Counted from the first letter of the stretch, positions 42,294-52,923 are shown. The stretch: DNA of 64,000 nt from Paenarthrobacter aurescens (GCF_041549525.1 NZ_CP157456.1:3782001-3846000), one strand, 5' to 3'. Translations and numbers: made by a program. Notes: generated by a model not told the origin, from the letters alone.

Positions 42294-43371
42294 GATCTTC
42301 CTGCTCGGCCCCGGCACCGTGGTTCTCACGGATTTCTTCGCCGTCCTTAATGACTTCCTCTTCCTTCTCCTGCATCTTGTCGCTCTTCTTGGTATCGCGA
42401 GGCGGCAGCTGGATGCTCTCTTCGGCCTCGATGCCGCCCTGAAGTTGGCGTCCACGTTCCATCTCGGCGTCGAACTCCGCACCAAACAGGAGGGACATGT
42501 TCAGGATCCAGAGCCACAGCAGCATGATGATCACGCCGGCCAGGGCGCCATAGGTCTTGTTGTAGTTGCTGAAGTTGGCCACGTAGAAGCCAAAGCCCAG
42601 AGATGCCAGGGCGAAAATCACCAGGGCAATCAACGAACCCATGCTCATCCAACGGAACTTTGGCTGCTTCACGTTGGGGGTGAAGTAATAGAGCACAGCG
42701 ATGATTGCGACAACGATGATGATGAGGACCGGCCACTTGGCGATGTTCCAAACGGTGAGGGCGGTCTCCGACAATCCGATAGCACCTCCGATGGCCTCAG
42801 CCACCGGCCCGCTCAGGACCAGCATGGCTGCGGCGAGTGCTGCGCCCACCACTGCCACTACGGTGACGGCGAGCATGGTGCCCCGCAGCTTGACGAATCC
42901 GCGGCCCTCATCAACTTCGTAGACCCTGTTCATGGCCCGGCTGAAGGCCGTGGTGTAGCCGGAGGCGGACCACAGTGCCACGAGAATACCGATGATCAGC
43001 GTGAATCCGGCGGCGTTGGACTGCGTCAGTTCCTCAATGGGCTGCCGCATGGCATCCACACCCGGTCCGGGCGCGAACTGCTGGACTATGTCCAGAAGGG
43101 CGGTGGTGGTTTTTCCGGCATCGCCGAAGATACCGATCAGGGAAACCAGCGCCAGAAGGGCTGGAAACAGGGAGAGCACGGCGTAGTAGGTCAGGCCGGC
43201 GGCGGCGTCCGGGCACTGGTCCTTGGTAAATTCGCGCAGAGTCCGCTTGGCGATGTACATCCACGTAGGCTTGACCAGATCATTTGGACTGTCCGGCTTA
43301 CGCGAGTCTTCCGGGGAAGGGGCGGTCTGCGCTTTGGCTGTGCTGGTGTGGGCTGAGTCTTGTGTAGTCAT
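42268..43371 (-). CDS. YihY/BrkB-family membrane protein
   Basis: A 367-residue protein with about six membrane segments. It has family hallmarks DAAAGLTYYAVLSLFPALLAL (about residues 53-73), LWSASGYTTAFSRAMNRVYEV and a last helix IMLLWLWILNMSLLFGAEF with a characteristic GAEFDAE. The C-terminal 60 residues are charged. Once annotated as RNase BN, the family has no proven activity. ATG 43371 gives the shortest sensible N-terminus; a TTG at 43419 is also in frame. Confidence 0.87.
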   Translation of the reverse strand: MTTQDSAHTSTAKAQTAPSPEDSRKPDSPNDLVKPTWMYIAKRTLREFTKDQCPDAAAGLTYYAVLSLFPALLALVSLIGIFGDAGKTTTALLDIVQQFAPGPGVDAMRQPIEELTQSNAAGFTLIIGILVALWSASGYTTAFSRAMNRVYEVDEGRGFVKLRGTMLAVTVVAVVGAALAAAMLVLSGPVAEAIGGAIGLSETALTVWNIAKWPVLIIIVVAIIAVLYYFTPNVKQPKFRWMSMGSLIALVIFALASLGFGFYVANFSNYNKTYGALAGVIIMLLWLWILNMSLLFGAEFDAEMERGRQLQGGIEAEESIQLPPRDTKKSDKMQEKEEEVIKDGEEIRENHGAGAEQEDRGDRRSGR

Positions 43372-43504
43372 GGGGCACTCGTCCGTGGGGGTAGTTTTCG
43401 CGAACAACTGACCCATCAATAGTAAGCATGCTGATGATTACTTCGGAAGAACCCACGCCGAATTAACGCCGGCAAAGCTGCAAATCGCTGACCCGCTGAC
43501 CCGC

Positions 43505-44716
43505 TCAGGCCAGCTTACTGGCCAGCAGGAACTCGAATGGCGACTCAATCACGGACCGGATCACTTGGCCCGCAGCGCCGAGAAGCGTTCCGGAATGCTC
43601 CAGGCTGGACACCGTCAGATTCTCCGGATGCAGCAAACCAGGGGCGTAACGCGCCAAACTGCCCAGCAGGGCGGGCCGGAGCCATTCCGCCAGCACGGCA
43701 AAGTGTCCGCCAAGTACAACGGCTTCAATATCCATCAACCGGGCAGAAGAGGCGAGCGCAACGCCCAAGTACCTCCCGGCGTCGTGAACTGCCTGAGTAG
43801 CCTGCGGCTCCCCGGCCGCCAGCGCCGCCAGGAGCAACTGCGTGCGCACTCCGAGCGAGCCCTCAGGGATGCCGGCTGCCTCGAAAATGGCCTCCTGGCC
43901 GGCAAAGGTTTCCAGGCAGCCAGTGCCCCCGCAGGAGCAGGACGGCCCGTCCGGATGGACAACGATGTGGCCGAGTTCGCCCGCAGAGCCACCCGGCCCG
44001 GTATAAAGCTCCGAGCCGATAATGACACCCCCGCCCACTCCAACCTCCCCTGAAACATAGAGGAAATCGGGTTGCCCATGGCCGTACCAAAGCTCTCCGA
44101 GTGCGGCACTGTTTGCCTCGTTGGACAACCTGACGCCAAGCGGGGCGCCTTCGAGCAGGGCCCGGGGATTCAGCTCCTCATGCTCCCAGTGCAGGTTAGG
44201 CGCGGAAAGGACAAGGTTGCGCTGCTCATCCACGAGCCCCGGCACCGCCAGTCCGCCGCCCAGAATGGAAATGTCCGCTGCAGCCGCCGCGGCGATGGCC
44301 TCGGCTGCCAGGCCGGCCAAGCGTTCCATGACCTTTTCGGGCGCAAGCCCCCTGTTGCGCGATTCAACGGTGGAGTGGAAGCGGAGGTTGCCGCCCAGGT
44401 CCACAAGGCCAACTGCCAGGTAGTCCACGTTGATTTCCATGCCCACCACACCACGACGCGAGCTCAGTTCCAGGCCCTGTCCGGGGCGCCCCCGCTCGCC
44501 ATCGCGGTAGAGGCCAACCTCGGAGACCAGCCCGGACTCCACAAGATCGGCAACCAGGCTGGAGACCGCAGCTTTGGTAAGACCCGTTCCCGCGGCCAAT
44601 TGCGCACGGCTGGGTTTGGCATCACCGGTCCGCGCGATGGAGTCCATCACCAGGGAAAGATTCCGACGGCGGACGTCGCCTACGCGCCCGGGCGCGGCTT
44701 GATCGTTCACTGGCAT
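43505..44716 (-). CDS. xylR: ROK-family transcriptional regulator, probable xylose repressor
   Basis: A 403-residue regulator. The winged helix is near residues 10-75 (SRAQLAAGTGLTKAAVSSLV) and the ROK sugar-kinase-like domain at 95-395, with GPGGSAGELGHIVVHPDG and the zinc site CSCGGTGCLE. AGGGAGG precedes ATG 44716. It diverges from xylA, and an operator-like dyad lies over the xylA promoter (44782-44800). By position and family it should repress xylAB in the absence of xylose. Confidence 0.9.
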   Translation of the reverse strand: MPVNDQAAPGRVGDVRRRNLSLVMDSIARTGDAKPSRAQLAAGTGLTKAAVSSLVADLVESGLVSEVGLYRDGERGRPGQGLELSSRRGVVGMEINVDYLAVGLVDLGGNLRFHSTVESRNRGLAPEKVMERLAGLAAEAIAAAAAADISILGGGLAVPGLVDEQRNLVLSAPNLHWEHEELNPRALLEGAPLGVRLSNEANSAALGELWYGHGQPDFLYVSGEVGVGGGVIIGSELYTGPGGSAGELGHIVVHPDGPSCSCGGTGCLETFAGQEAIFEAAGIPEGSLGVRTQLLLAALAAGEPQATQAVHDAGRYLGVALASSARLMDIEAVVLGGHFAVLAEWLRPALLGSLARYAPGLLHPENLTVSSLEHSGTLLGAAGQVIRSVIESPFEFLLASKLA

Positions 44717-44755
44717 GGACCTCCCTGCTTCTTCGAAAAATCTTTTCGACTTCCA

Positions 44756-44801
44756 TTGACCATGATCCATCATCCCCCATATAGTTCAGATTGAAAACTA
44801 A
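44756..44801 (+). promoter_or_regulatory. xylA promoter with overlapping XylR-type operator
   Basis: TTGACC (44756-44761), an 18-bp spacer and TATAGT (44780-44785). The dyad TAGTT-N9-AACTA (44782-44800) starts inside the -10 box, so ROK-type repressor binding would block the promoter. Confidence 0.65.
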
Positions 44802-44853
44802 TTGGAATGCACTTCTCCAAGTTCTTCCCCCAGTGCTTTGCAAAGGAGCAAAA

Positions 44854-46041
44854 ATGACCCCGCAGCCCACCCCGCAGGACCGCTTCACCTTTGGCCTCTG
44901 GACCGTTGGCTGGACCGGTGCCGACCCCTTCGGCGTAGCCACCCGTCCGGCGTTGGACCCCGTTGAAGCAGTTCACAAGCTCAGTGAGCTGGGCGCCTAC
45001 GGCATCACGTTCCACGACAATGACTTGATCCCCTTTGACGCCACAGCATCTGAGCGCGAGCTCATCCTGAAGAACTTCAAAGCAGCCTTGGCCGAGACCG
45101 GCTTGAAGACTCCCATGGTCACCACCAACCTGTTCAGCCACCCGGTCTTCAAGGATGGCGGATTCACCTCGAATGACCGCTCCATCCGCCGCTTTGCCCT
45201 CAGCAAGATCCTCCGCAACATTGATCTCGCCGCTGAACTGGGTGCCGAGACCTTTGTCATGTGGGGCGGCCGCGAAGGCAGCGAATACGACGGTTCCAAG
45301 GACCTCTCCGCAGCACTGGACCGCATGAAGGAAGGCGTGGACACCGCGGCCGGCTACATCAAGGAGAAGGGCTACGGCCTGCGCATCGCCCTCGAGCCCA
45401 AGCCGAACGAACCCCGCGGCGACATCTTCCTGCCCACGGTGGGCCACGGCTTGGCCTTCATTGCGCAGCTCGAACACGGGGACATTGTGGGCCTCAACCC
45501 GGAAACCGGCCACGAGCAGATGGCGGGGCTGAACTTCACCCACGGCATCGCCCAGGCTCTGTGGGCGGGGAAGCTTTTCCACATCGACCTCAACGGCCAG
45601 CGCGGCATCAAGTACGACCAAGACCTCGTTTTCGGCCACGGCGACCTCACCAGCGCCTTCTTTACGGTTGACCTGCTGGAGAACGGCTTCCCCAACGGCG
45701 GGCCCAAGTACGACGGTCCGCGCCACTTCGACTACAAGCCCTCGCGAACTGACGGTTACGACGGCGTGTGGGAATCGGCCAAGTCCAACATGTCCATGTA
45801 CCTCCTGCTGAAGGAACGCGCCTTGGCTTTCCGTGCAGACCCGGACGTCCAGGAAGCACTTGCCACGTCAGGCGTGTTCGAACTCGGCGAGCCAACACTG
45901 AACGCCGGAGAGACCACGGCCGACCTGCTGGCTGATGCCTCCGCCTTCGATAATTTCGACGCCGATCACGCCGCCGAGCGCTCGTTCGCCTTTGTCCGCC
46001 TCAACCAGCTGGCCATCGAGCACCTGCTCGGCGCCCGCTAG
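44854..46041 (+). CDS. xylA: Xylose isomerase
   Basis: A 395-residue, Streptomyces-type xylose isomerase converting D-xylose to D-xylulose with two divalent metals. Visible are [10 protein letters not shown] (catalytic His near residue 53), [25 protein letters not shown] (metal Glu), [11 protein letters not shown] and HIDLNGQRG with [19 protein letters not shown] precedes ATG 44854. It is followed after 100 bp, including a strong hairpin, by xylB. Confidence 0.96.
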   Translation: MTPQPTPQDRFTFGLWTVGWTGADPFGVATRPALDPVEAVHKLSELGAYGITFHDNDLIPFDATASERELILKNFKAALAETGLKTPMVTTNLFSHPVFKDGGFTSNDRSIRRFALSKILRNIDLAAELGAETFVMWGGREGSEYDGSKDLSAALDRMKEGVDTAAGYIKEKGYGLRIALEPKPNEPRGDIFLPTVGHGLAFIAQLEHGDIVGLNPETGHEQMAGLNFTHGIAQALWAGKLFHIDLNGQRGIKYDQDLVFGHGDLTSAFFTVDLLENGFPNGGPKYDGPRHFDYKPSRTDGYDGVWESAKSNMSMYLLLKERALAFRADPDVQEALATSGVFELGEPTLNAGETTADLLADASAFDNFDADHAAERSFAFVRLNQLAIEHLLGAR

Positions 46042-46063
46042 ATCTCTCCCACCCACAGCAACC

Positions 46064-46121
46064 CCGCCGCCGGGCCCCGGGGCGCCTCCTTTACTGAGGT
46101 TCCCGGCTCACCCGGCGGCGG
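46064..46121 (+). promoter_or_regulatory. Intra-operon hairpin between xylA and xylB
   Basis: CCGCCGCCGGG (46064-46074) pairs exactly with CCCGGCGGCGG (46111-46121). No T-run follows. It may lower xylB expression or stabilise the xylA message. Confidence 0.55.
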
Positions 46122-46141
46122 TCCCCTAAAGGAACAAACGC

Positions 46142-47572
46142 ATGCCTCTCGTAGCCGGGATAGACAGCTCCACCCAGTCCTGCAAAGTGGTCATCCGGGA
46201 TTCAGTTACTGGCGCTTTGGTGCGCCAGGGCAGGGCCTCCCATCCGGAGGGCACAGAGGTCCACCCGGATCATTGGTGGACAGCCCTGCAGGACGCGATC
46301 ACCCAGGCAGGCGGCCTTGACGACGTCGATGCCGTGTCCATCGGTGGACAGCAGCACGGCATGGTGTGCTTGGACGAATCCGGCAACGTCGTCCGGCCGG
46401 CCCTGCTGTGGAACGACACCCGTTCGGCGCCCGACGCGGAGGAGTTAATCCTTGAAGCCGGTGGTGGCGATGCCGCTGCCGGAGCCTCATATTGGGCCTC
46501 CACCACAGGCACAGTGCCAGTAGCATCGCTGACTGCAACCAAGCTCCGTTGGTTGGCGCGGAACGAACCCGCGAACGCCCAACGGACAGCAGCCGTGTGC
46601 CTGCCCCATGATTGGTTGTCCTGGCGCCTCGCCGGGCATGGACCCGGAAGCGGGCCAACGTCCCTGGAACTCCTCCGCACAGACCGCTCGGATGCTTCCG
46701 GCACGGGGTACTTCTCAGCTTCCAGTGGCCAATACCTGCCTGAGGTCCTCAAGGACACCCTCGGCCACGTTCCCGTGCTTCCAGTAGTGGCGGGACCTTT
46801 GGAAGCAGCCGGCAAGACGCCGGGCGGGGCGCTCATTGGCCCGGGCGCGGGAGACAACGCTGCAGCGGGGCTGGGCGTGAGCGCCGCCGTCGGTGATGTT
46901 GTTATTTCGATTGGAACATCGGGGACGGTCTTCGCGGTGTCGGATGTTCCAGCGTCGGACGCAAGCGGGCTCGTAGCCGGCTTCGCGGACGCTACCGGCA
47001 ACTACCTGCCACTGGCCTGCACACTGAATGCAACCCGGATCTTCGACGCCACGGCTGCACTGCTCGGTGTGACCCTCACCGAACTCGGAAGACTGGCCCT
47101 GTCCGCCCCGGAAGGCGCGGAAGGCCTGACCCTCGTCCCGTATTTCGAGGGCGAACGGACCCCGAACCTGCCGGATGCCACGGGTTCACTCCACGGCATT
47201 ACGGTTTCCAACTACACTCCCGCCAACATGGCACGCGCCGCCGTAGAGGCCGTTTTGTGCTCCTTGGCTGACGGGCTGGCTGCCCTGCAGGCGCAGGGTG
47301 TGTCCGCCCAGCGCATCATCCTGGTGGGCGGGGGTGCTCAATCAACGGCAGTCCAGCAGATCGCAGCCGCCGCGTTCGGGGTGCCCGTGTTCGTCCCGGA
47401 ACCTGGAGAATACGTAGCGGACGGAGCGGCCAGGCAAGCCGCAGGCATCCTCACGGGAAAGCTGCCGTCATGGCCGCTTGAGGGTATTGAGGTTCCTCAC
47501 GCAAATGACACCGGGCATCCGGACTTCCTGACGAGGTACCGCCATTACGCCGCCAAGGTGGCCAAAGGCTGA
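46142..47572 (+). CDS. xylB: Xylulokinase
   Basis: A 476-residue FGGY-family kinase phosphorylating D-xylulose to xylulose 5-phosphate. Visible are [17 protein letters not shown] (phosphate loop, residues 4-20), [16 protein letters not shown] (near 61), [20 protein letters not shown] (near 236) and the C-terminal [23 protein letters not shown] precedes the ATG. It ends 30 bp before a LacI-family regulator gene that more likely serves the arabinose operon. Confidence 0.94.
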   Translation: MPLVAGIDSSTQSCKVVIRDSVTGALVRQGRASHPEGTEVHPDHWWTALQDAITQAGGLDDVDAVSIGGQQHGMVCLDESGNVVRPALLWNDTRSAPDAEELILEAGGGDAAAGASYWASTTGTVPVASLTATKLRWLARNEPANAQRTAAVCLPHDWLSWRLAGHGPGSGPTSLELLRTDRSDASGTGYFSASSGQYLPEVLKDTLGHVPVLPVVAGPLEAAGKTPGGALIGPGAGDNAAAGLGVSAAVGDVVISIGTSGTVFAVSDVPASDASGLVAGFADATGNYLPLACTLNATRIFDATAALLGVTLTELGRLALSAPEGAEGLTLVPYFEGERTPNLPDATGSLHGITVSNYTPANMARAAVEAVLCSLADGLAALQAQGVSAQRIILVGGGAQSTAVQQIAAAAFGVPVFVPEPGEYVADGAARQAAGILTGKLPSWPLEGIEVPHANDTGHPDFLTRYRHYAAKVAKG

Positions 47573-47602
47573 TCAACGGAGCGGGTGCTCTATCGTGACA
47601 GG

Positions 47603-48625
47603 GTGAGCACTGAACAATCCGCATCCACCCGGCCTCCCGTGATGGAGGACGTTGCCCGCGTGGCAGGTGTCTCCCACCAGACCGTCTCCCGGGTGTTGAA
47701 CAACCACCCCAATGTGAGCTCCAAGACCCGTGAGCGCGTGGAACAGGCCATCACCGAGCTGGGCTACCGCAGGAACACTGCTGCGCGAAGCCTGGTCACC
47801 CGTCGGTCCCAGACCGTTGGCGTGCTCGGCAGCGAAATGGCACAGTACGGGCCCTCGCACACTCTCCTCGGAGTCCAGCAGGCTGCGAGGGAGGCGGGCT
47901 ATTTTGTCAGCATCGCCGCCTTGCGGGAAGTAACACCGGAGACCATCAAGGACGCCATGGCGCACTTCATGGACCAGGGCGTTGACGGCGTCGTTGTCAC
48001 CGTGCCCCACCCGGGGACCTTTGAGGTTCTCAAGGACATCACAGCGCAGGTACCTTTGGTAGCCGTTGGGTCCATCGGCGATGAGCACCTCAACGGCGCC
48101 ACCGTGGACCAGCGTCAGGGTGCCCGGCTCGCCGTCGAGCATCTCCTGGAACTGGGTCACCAGCGGATCGGACACCTGTCCGGACCCGCTGATTGGATTG
48201 ACGCCGCCGCGCGCATCGAGGGCTGGCGGGACGCTTTGGCGGAGGCAGGGATCGAACCGGAGACCCTGATCGAGGGCGACTGGAGTGCTGAATGCGGGTA
48301 CCGCGAAGGTTTGAAAATCGCCGCGGACCGATCCGTGACGGCCCTGTTCGTCGCCAATGACCAGATGGCCCTCGGCGTTCTCCGTGCCCTGAACGAACTT
48401 GGCGTCCGGGTTCCTGAGGACATCAGCGTTGTGGGATTTGACGACCAACCGGAGGCTGCGTACTTCATACCGCCTTTGACCACAGTGGCGCAGGACTTTG
48501 AGGAGCTCGGGCAACGCTGCATCGGCCTGCTGTTGGATCGGTTGGAGAGCGGCAGCACCGGCGTGCCAGTGACGGTGGCACCCCGGCTGGTTGTCCGCTC
48601 CACCACGGCCCCCGTGGCAAACTAA
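47603..48625 (+). CDS. LacI-family repressor, probable arabinose-operon regulator
   Basis: A 340-residue repressor. The HTH is at about residues 14-65 (MEDVARVAGVSHQTVSRVLN) and the sugar-binding domain follows. I place the start at GTG 47603, six bases after TATCGT, which would be a leaderless start; an in-frame GTG at 47585 (346 residues) is the alternative. It lies directly upstream of araB on the same strand. A perfect LacI-type operator lies inside the araB promoter, making this the best candidate regulator of araBDA. Actinobacterial arabinose repressors are often of LacI type. Confidence 0.87.
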   Translation: MSTEQSASTRPPVMEDVARVAGVSHQTVSRVLNNHPNVSSKTRERVEQAITELGYRRNTAARSLVTRRSQTVGVLGSEMAQYGPSHTLLGVQQAAREAGYFVSIAALREVTPETIKDAMAHFMDQGVDGVVVTVPHPGTFEVLKDITAQVPLVAVGSIGDEHLNGATVDQRQGARLAVEHLLELGHQRIGHLSGPADWIDAAARIEGWRDALAEAGIEPETLIEGDWSAECGYREGLKIAADRSVTALFVANDQMALGVLRALNELGVRVPEDISVVGFDDQPEAAYFIPPLTTVAQDFEELGQRCIGLLLDRLESGSTGVPVTVAPRLVVRSTTAPVAN

Positions 48626-48636
48626 GCGCCCCCTCC

Positions 48637-48702
48637 CCCAAGTAAGCAGCAGATCAGGTCGTTTGAAGGGCTTGATACGGCCTGAGCTGCTGCCCGCTTG
48701 GG
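48637..48702 (+). terminator. Long imperfect hairpin after the LacI gene
   Basis: CCCAAG-GCAGCA-TCAGG (48637-48658) pairs with CCTGA-CTGCTGC-CTTGGG (48681-48702), with small bulges. No T-run. Probably ends transcription of the xylB-lacI region. Confidence 0.5.
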
Positions 48703-48753
48703 TGCGCCTGCCAAGAACCCGCGTCATGAGCCTCCCTTTCGGACTGCACGCTC

Positions 48754-48782
48754 TTGACATCAAAGTTGTGAGCGCTAACAAT
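48754..48782 (+). promoter_or_regulatory. araB promoter with LacI-type operator in the spacer
   Basis: TTGACA (48754-48759) and TAACAAT (48776-48782) form a near-consensus promoter. The palindrome TTGTGAGCGCTAACAA (48766-48781) occupies the spacer and the -10 box, so a bound repressor would exclude RNA polymerase. Confidence 0.78.
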
Positions 48783-48854
48783 TGCATCAGACCTTCTTCA
48801 GTTTTCCACCCCGACCCCCGGCAATGAGGCCTTGGCCAGCCGGATGGAGACCCC

Positions 48855-50576
48855 ATGAATACCTCTGAAAACCTCCCGCTCGACGAACAGTTCGTCATTG
48901 GCGTGGACTACGGCACCTTGTCCGGCCGCGCAGTTGCTGTGCGCGTATCCGACGGCGCCGAGATCGGCAGCGGCGTGTTCGAGTACCCGCACGCAGTGGT
49001 CTCGGACCGCCTCCCCGGCAGTGGCCAGCGCCTTCCGGCCGACTGGGCACTCCAAGTACCCAACGACTACCGCGACGTTCTGCGCAACGCTGTACCGGCC
49101 GCCGTCGCCGACGCCGGCATCAACCCCGAACATGTGGTGGGCATTGCCACGGACTTCACCGCGTGCACCATGGTTCCGACGACGGCGGACGGCACGCCGC
49201 TGAACGAGCTGGAACGCTTTGCTGACCGTCCGCACGCGTTCGTCAAGCTGTGGCGTCACCACGCAGCCCAGCCGCAGGCGGACCGGATCAACCAGCTGGC
49301 CGAAGAACGCGGCGAATCCTGGCTTCCCCGCTACGGCGGCCTGATCTCCTCCGAGTGGGAATTCGCCAAGGGGCTGCAGCTCCTCGAGGAAGATCCTGAA
49401 GTCTACGGCGCCATGGATCATTGGGTTGAGGCCGCCGACTGGATTGTCTGGCAGCTCTGCGGCAAGTACGTCCGCAACGCCTGCACCGCCGGCTACAAGG
49501 GCATCTACCAGGACGGAAAGTACCCGTCCGAGGACTTCCTGGCAGCACTGAACCCTGAGTTCAAAGGCTTCGTCTCCGAAAAATTGGAGCACACGATCGG
49601 CCGCCTGGGAGACGCCGCCGGTTATCTCACCGAAGAGGCCGCAGCATGGACGGGGCTTCCGGCGGGGATCGCGGTGGCGGTAGGCAACGTTGACGCCCAC
49701 GTCAGCGCGCCGGCTGCAAACGCTGTTGAACCCGGACAACTCGTAGCGATCATGGGCACATCCACCTGTCATGTGATGAACGGCGACGTCCTGCGCGAAG
49801 TCCCGGGCATGTGCGGAGTAGTGGACGGCGGGATTGTGGATGGCCTCTGGGGTTACGAGGCCGGCCAATCCGGTGTGGGAGACATCTTCGGCTGGTTCAC
49901 CAAGAACGGTGTGCCGCCGGAATACCACCAGGCCGCCAAGGACAAGGGCCTGGGCATCCACGAATACCTCACCGAACTCGCAGAGAAGCAGGCCATTGGC
50001 GAGCACGGACTGATCGCTTTGGACTGGCACTCGGGCAACCGCTCAGTGTTGGTGGACCACGAGCTTTCCGGCGTGGTGGTTGGTCAGACATTGGCCACCA
50101 AGCCAGAGGACACGTACCGCGCACTGCTGGAGGCCACGGCCTTCGGCACCCGCACTATTGTGGATGCTTTCCGCGATTCCGGTGTTCCGGTTAAGGAGTT
50201 CATTGTTGCCGGCGGTCTGCTGAAGAACAAGTTCCTCATGCAGGTCTACGCCGACATCACAGGCCTGCAGCTCTCCACGATCGGATCCGAGCAGGGTCCT
50301 GCGCTGGGCTCGGCAATCCACGCAGCCGTAGCGGCCGGTAAGTACAAGGACATCCGTGAAGCGGCCGCCTCCATGGCAGCAGCTCCCGGCGCTGTTTACA
50401 CCCCCATCCCGGAAAATGCGGCCGCCTACGAGGTCCTTTTCCAGGAATACAAAGCCCTTCACGACTACTTTGGCCGCGGCACCAACAACGTCATGCACCG
50501 CCTGAAGGCTATCCAGCGCGCCGCAATTCAGGGCTCGGCAAACGGAGCCACCGTCCTGGAAGGAGCTACAGCGTGA
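48855..50576 (+). CDS. araB: Ribulokinase
   Basis: A 573-residue FGGY kinase that phosphorylates L-ribulose. The N-terminus FVIGVDYGTLSGRAVAVRVSDG, GIATDFTACTMVPTTADGTP near residue 97, IMGTSTCHVMN near 300 and IVAGGLLKNKFLMQ near 450 are typical of AraB. GGAG precedes the ATG. Last base overlap GTGA with araD. First gene of the araBDA operon. Confidence 0.95.
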   Translation: MNTSENLPLDEQFVIGVDYGTLSGRAVAVRVSDGAEIGSGVFEYPHAVVSDRLPGSGQRLPADWALQVPNDYRDVLRNAVPAAVADAGINPEHVVGIATDFTACTMVPTTADGTPLNELERFADRPHAFVKLWRHHAAQPQADRINQLAEERGESWLPRYGGLISSEWEFAKGLQLLEEDPEVYGAMDHWVEAADWIVWQLCGKYVRNACTAGYKGIYQDGKYPSEDFLAALNPEFKGFVSEKLEHTIGRLGDAAGYLTEEAAAWTGLPAGIAVAVGNVDAHVSAPAANAVEPGQLVAIMGTSTCHVMNGDVLREVPGMCGVVDGGIVDGLWGYEAGQSGVGDIFGWFTKNGVPPEYHQAAKDKGLGIHEYLTELAEKQAIGEHGLIALDWHSGNRSVLVDHELSGVVVGQTLATKPEDTYRALLEATAFGTRTIVDAFRDSGVPVKEFIVAGGLLKNKFLMQVYADITGLQLSTIGSEQGPALGSAIHAAVAAGKYKDIREAAASMAAAPGAVYTPIPENAAAYEVLFQEYKALHDYFGRGTNNVMHRLKAIQRAAIQGSANGATVLEGATA

Positions 50577-51280
50577 GCGCACTTTTGGAATCCATCGCCA
50601 AAGTCCGGAGGGAAGTCTGCGAACTTCACGCCGAGCTGACCCGCTACCAGCTGGTGGTGTGGACTGCCGGCAACGTCTCGGGCCGGGTCCCGGGGCACGA
50701 TCTCATGGTGATCAAGCCTTCGGGCGTTTCCTATGATGACCTCACTCCCGAACTCATGGTGGTCACCGATCTTTATGGCACACCTGTGCGGGGAATGAAC
50801 ACTGGCAGCGCAGGCACCGTGGACTGGGGCAACCCGGACCTCTCCCCCTCTTCTGACACCGCAGCGCATGCGTACGTGTACCGTCACATGCCAGAAGTAG
50901 GCGGAGTGGTCCACACCCATTCCACCTACGCCACGGCCTGGGCTGCACGGGGCGAAGAAATCCCCTGCGTGCTGACCATGATGGGCGATGAATTCGGCGG
51001 ATCCATTCCCGTGGGACCGTTCGCGCTGATCGGAGACGACTCCATCGGCCAGGGCATTGTGGAGACGCTCAAAGGTTCCAACTCCCCCGCGGTACTCATG
51101 CAGAACCACGGGCCCTTCACCATCGGCAAGGACGCCCGCAACGCAGTCAAAGCCGCAGTGATGTGCGAGGAAGTGGCAAGGACGGTACACATCTCCCGCC
51201 AACTGGGAGAGCCGCTGCCCATTGACCCCGCGAAAATCGAGTCCCTCTTTGACCGATACCAGAACGTGTACGGCCGCTAA
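50573..51280 (+). CDS. araD: L-ribulose-5-phosphate 4-epimerase
   Basis: A 235-residue class II aldolase-family enzyme converting L-ribulose 5-phosphate to D-xylulose 5-phosphate, where arabinose and xylose catabolism meet. Visible are [21 protein letters not shown] (residues 27-47), the zinc site [11 protein letters not shown] (near 114) and MQNHGPF (near 176). GTG start within the GTGA overlap. Confidence 0.95.
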   Translation: MSALLESIAKVRREVCELHAELTRYQLVVWTAGNVSGRVPGHDLMVIKPSGVSYDDLTPELMVVTDLYGTPVRGMNTGSAGTVDWGNPDLSPSSDTAAHAYVYRHMPEVGGVVHTHSTYATAWAARGEEIPCVLTMMGDEFGGSIPVGPFALIGDDSIGQGIVETLKGSNSPAVLMQNHGPFTIGKDARNAVKAAVMCEEVARTVHISRQLGEPLPIDPAKIESLFDRYQNVYGR

Positions 51281-51387
51281 CGCGTCCAGTCGGCCGCCGA
51301 CGCAGCCAACCCGCCATTTACGCAGCCAGCCCGCCCCCGCGAACGCAACAAGCTACTCAGAACCCAGAAAAACCAGGAGCCACCACA

Positions 51388-52923
51388 ATGCCCAGCGCCA
51401 ACAACTCTTCCGCCAACTCCACCTCGCTGGGGCAGTACGAGGTCTGGTTCCTCACCGGCAGCCAGCACCTTTACGGTGAGGACGTCCTCAAGCAGGTGGC
51501 AGCGCAGTCGCAGGAGATCGCCAACGCCCTGAACGCCAGCAGCGATGTTCCCGTCAAGATCGTATGGAAGCCTGTCCTCACGGATTCGGACTCCATCCGC
51601 CGCACCGCGTTGGAAGCAAACTATGACGACGCCGTGATCGGTGTGACCGCATGGATGCACACGTTCAGCCCCGCCAAAATGTGGATCCAGGGCCTGGACG
51701 CCTTGCGCAAACCCCTCCTTCACCTGCACACGCAGGCCAACAGGGACCTTCCCTGGGCTGACATTGATTTCGACTTCATGAACCTCAATCAGGCTGCCCA
51801 CGGCGACCGCGAGTTCGGGTACATCCAGTCGCGCCTCGGCGTGCCGCGGAAGACCGTCGTCGGGCATGTCAGCAACCCTGAGGTTGCCCGCCAGGTGGGC
51901 GCCTGGCAGCGCGCTTCGGCTGGTTGGGCCGCCGTCCGCACGCTGAAGCTGACCCGCTTTGGTGACAACATGCGCAACGTGGCCGTCACTGAGGGCGACA
52001 AGACTGAAGCGGAGCTGCGCTTCGGAGTCTCCGTGAACACCTGGTCCGTCAACGAGCTCGCCGATGCTGTCCATGCGTCCGCAGAGTCCGACGTCGACGC
52101 TTTGGTTGCCGAGTACGAGCGCCTTTACGAGGTGGCTGATGAGCTGAAGGCAGGTGGCGCCCGCCACGAGTCGCTGCGGTACAGCGCCAAGATCGAGCTG
52201 GGGCTCCGCAGCTTCCTCGAAGCCAACGGTTCTGCAGCGTTCACCACGTCCTTCGAGGACCTGGGGGCGCTGCGCCAACTGCCGGGAATGGCCGTTCAGC
52301 GCCTCATGGCTGACGGTTACGGCTTTGGCGCCGAGGGCGACTGGAAGACTGCCATTCTGGTGCGCGCCGCCAAGGTGATGGGCGGCGACCTGCCAGGCGG
52401 TGCCTCGCTGATGGAGGACTACACGTACCACATGGAACCGGGCAGCGAGAAGATCCTCGGTGCGCACATGCTGGAGGTTTGCCCGTCCCTGACCGCCAGG
52501 AAGCCTCGCGTGGAGATCCACCCGCTGGGCATCGGCGGCAAGGAAGACCCCGTCCGCATGGTGTTCGATACCGACGCCGGCCCCGGCATTGTGGTGGCTC
52601 TGTCCGACATGCGTGACCGGTTCCGCCTGGTGGCCAACGTAGTGGACGTCGTTGATCTCGACCAGCCGCTCCCCAACCTGCCGGTTGCCCGTGCCCTCTG
52701 GGAGCCTAAGCCCAACTTTGCCACTTCCGCCGCCGCGTGGCTCACTGCCGGCGCCGCGCACCACACGGTACTGTCCACGCAGGTGGGCCTTGAGGTGTTC
52801 GAGGACTTCGCCGAAATTGCCAAGACCGAACTCCTCACCATCGACGAAGGCACCACCATCAAACAGTTCAAGAAAGAGCTCAACTGGAACGCGGCCTACT
52901 ACAAGCTGGCCGGCGGCCTGTGA
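51388..52923 (+). CDS. araA: L-arabinose isomerase
   Basis: A 511-residue enzyme converting L-arabinose to L-ribulose using Mn2+. The N-terminus [36 protein letters not shown] near residue 86, and the metal-ligand area [15 protein letters not shown] and LMEDYTYH are all typical. Four-base overlap with the downstream epimerase gene. AGGAG precedes the ATG; the 107-bp gap after araD has no hairpin. Confidence 0.96.
   Translation: MPSANNSSANSTSLGQYEVWFLTGSQHLYGEDVLKQVAAQSQEIANALNASSDVPVKIVWKPVLTDSDSIRRTALEANYDDAVIGVTAWMHTFSPAKMWIQGLDALRKPLLHLHTQANRDLPWADIDFDFMNLNQAAHGDREFGYIQSRLGVPRKTVVGHVSNPEVARQVGAWQRASAGWAAVRTLKLTRFGDNMRNVAVTEGDKTEAELRFGVSVNTWSVNELADAVHASAESDVDALVAEYERLYEVADELKAGGARHESLRYSAKIELGLRSFLEANGSAAFTTSFEDLGALRQLPGMAVQRLMADGYGFGAEGDWKTAILVRAAKVMGGDLPGGASLMEDYTYHMEPGSEKILGAHMLEVCPSLTARKPRVEIHPLGIGGKEDPVRMVFDTDAGPGIVVALSDMRDRFRLVANVVDVVDLDQPLPNLPVARALWEPKPNFATSAAAWLTAGAAHHTVLSTQVGLEVFEDFAEIAKTELLTIDEGTTIKQFKKELNWNAAYYKLAGGL

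Noticed and set aside
48798..50030. Minus-strand frame of 410 codons
   Set aside because: Shadow of araB with no recognisable domain.
51277..52764. Minus-strand frame of 495 codons
   Set aside because: Shadow of araA; same reasoning.
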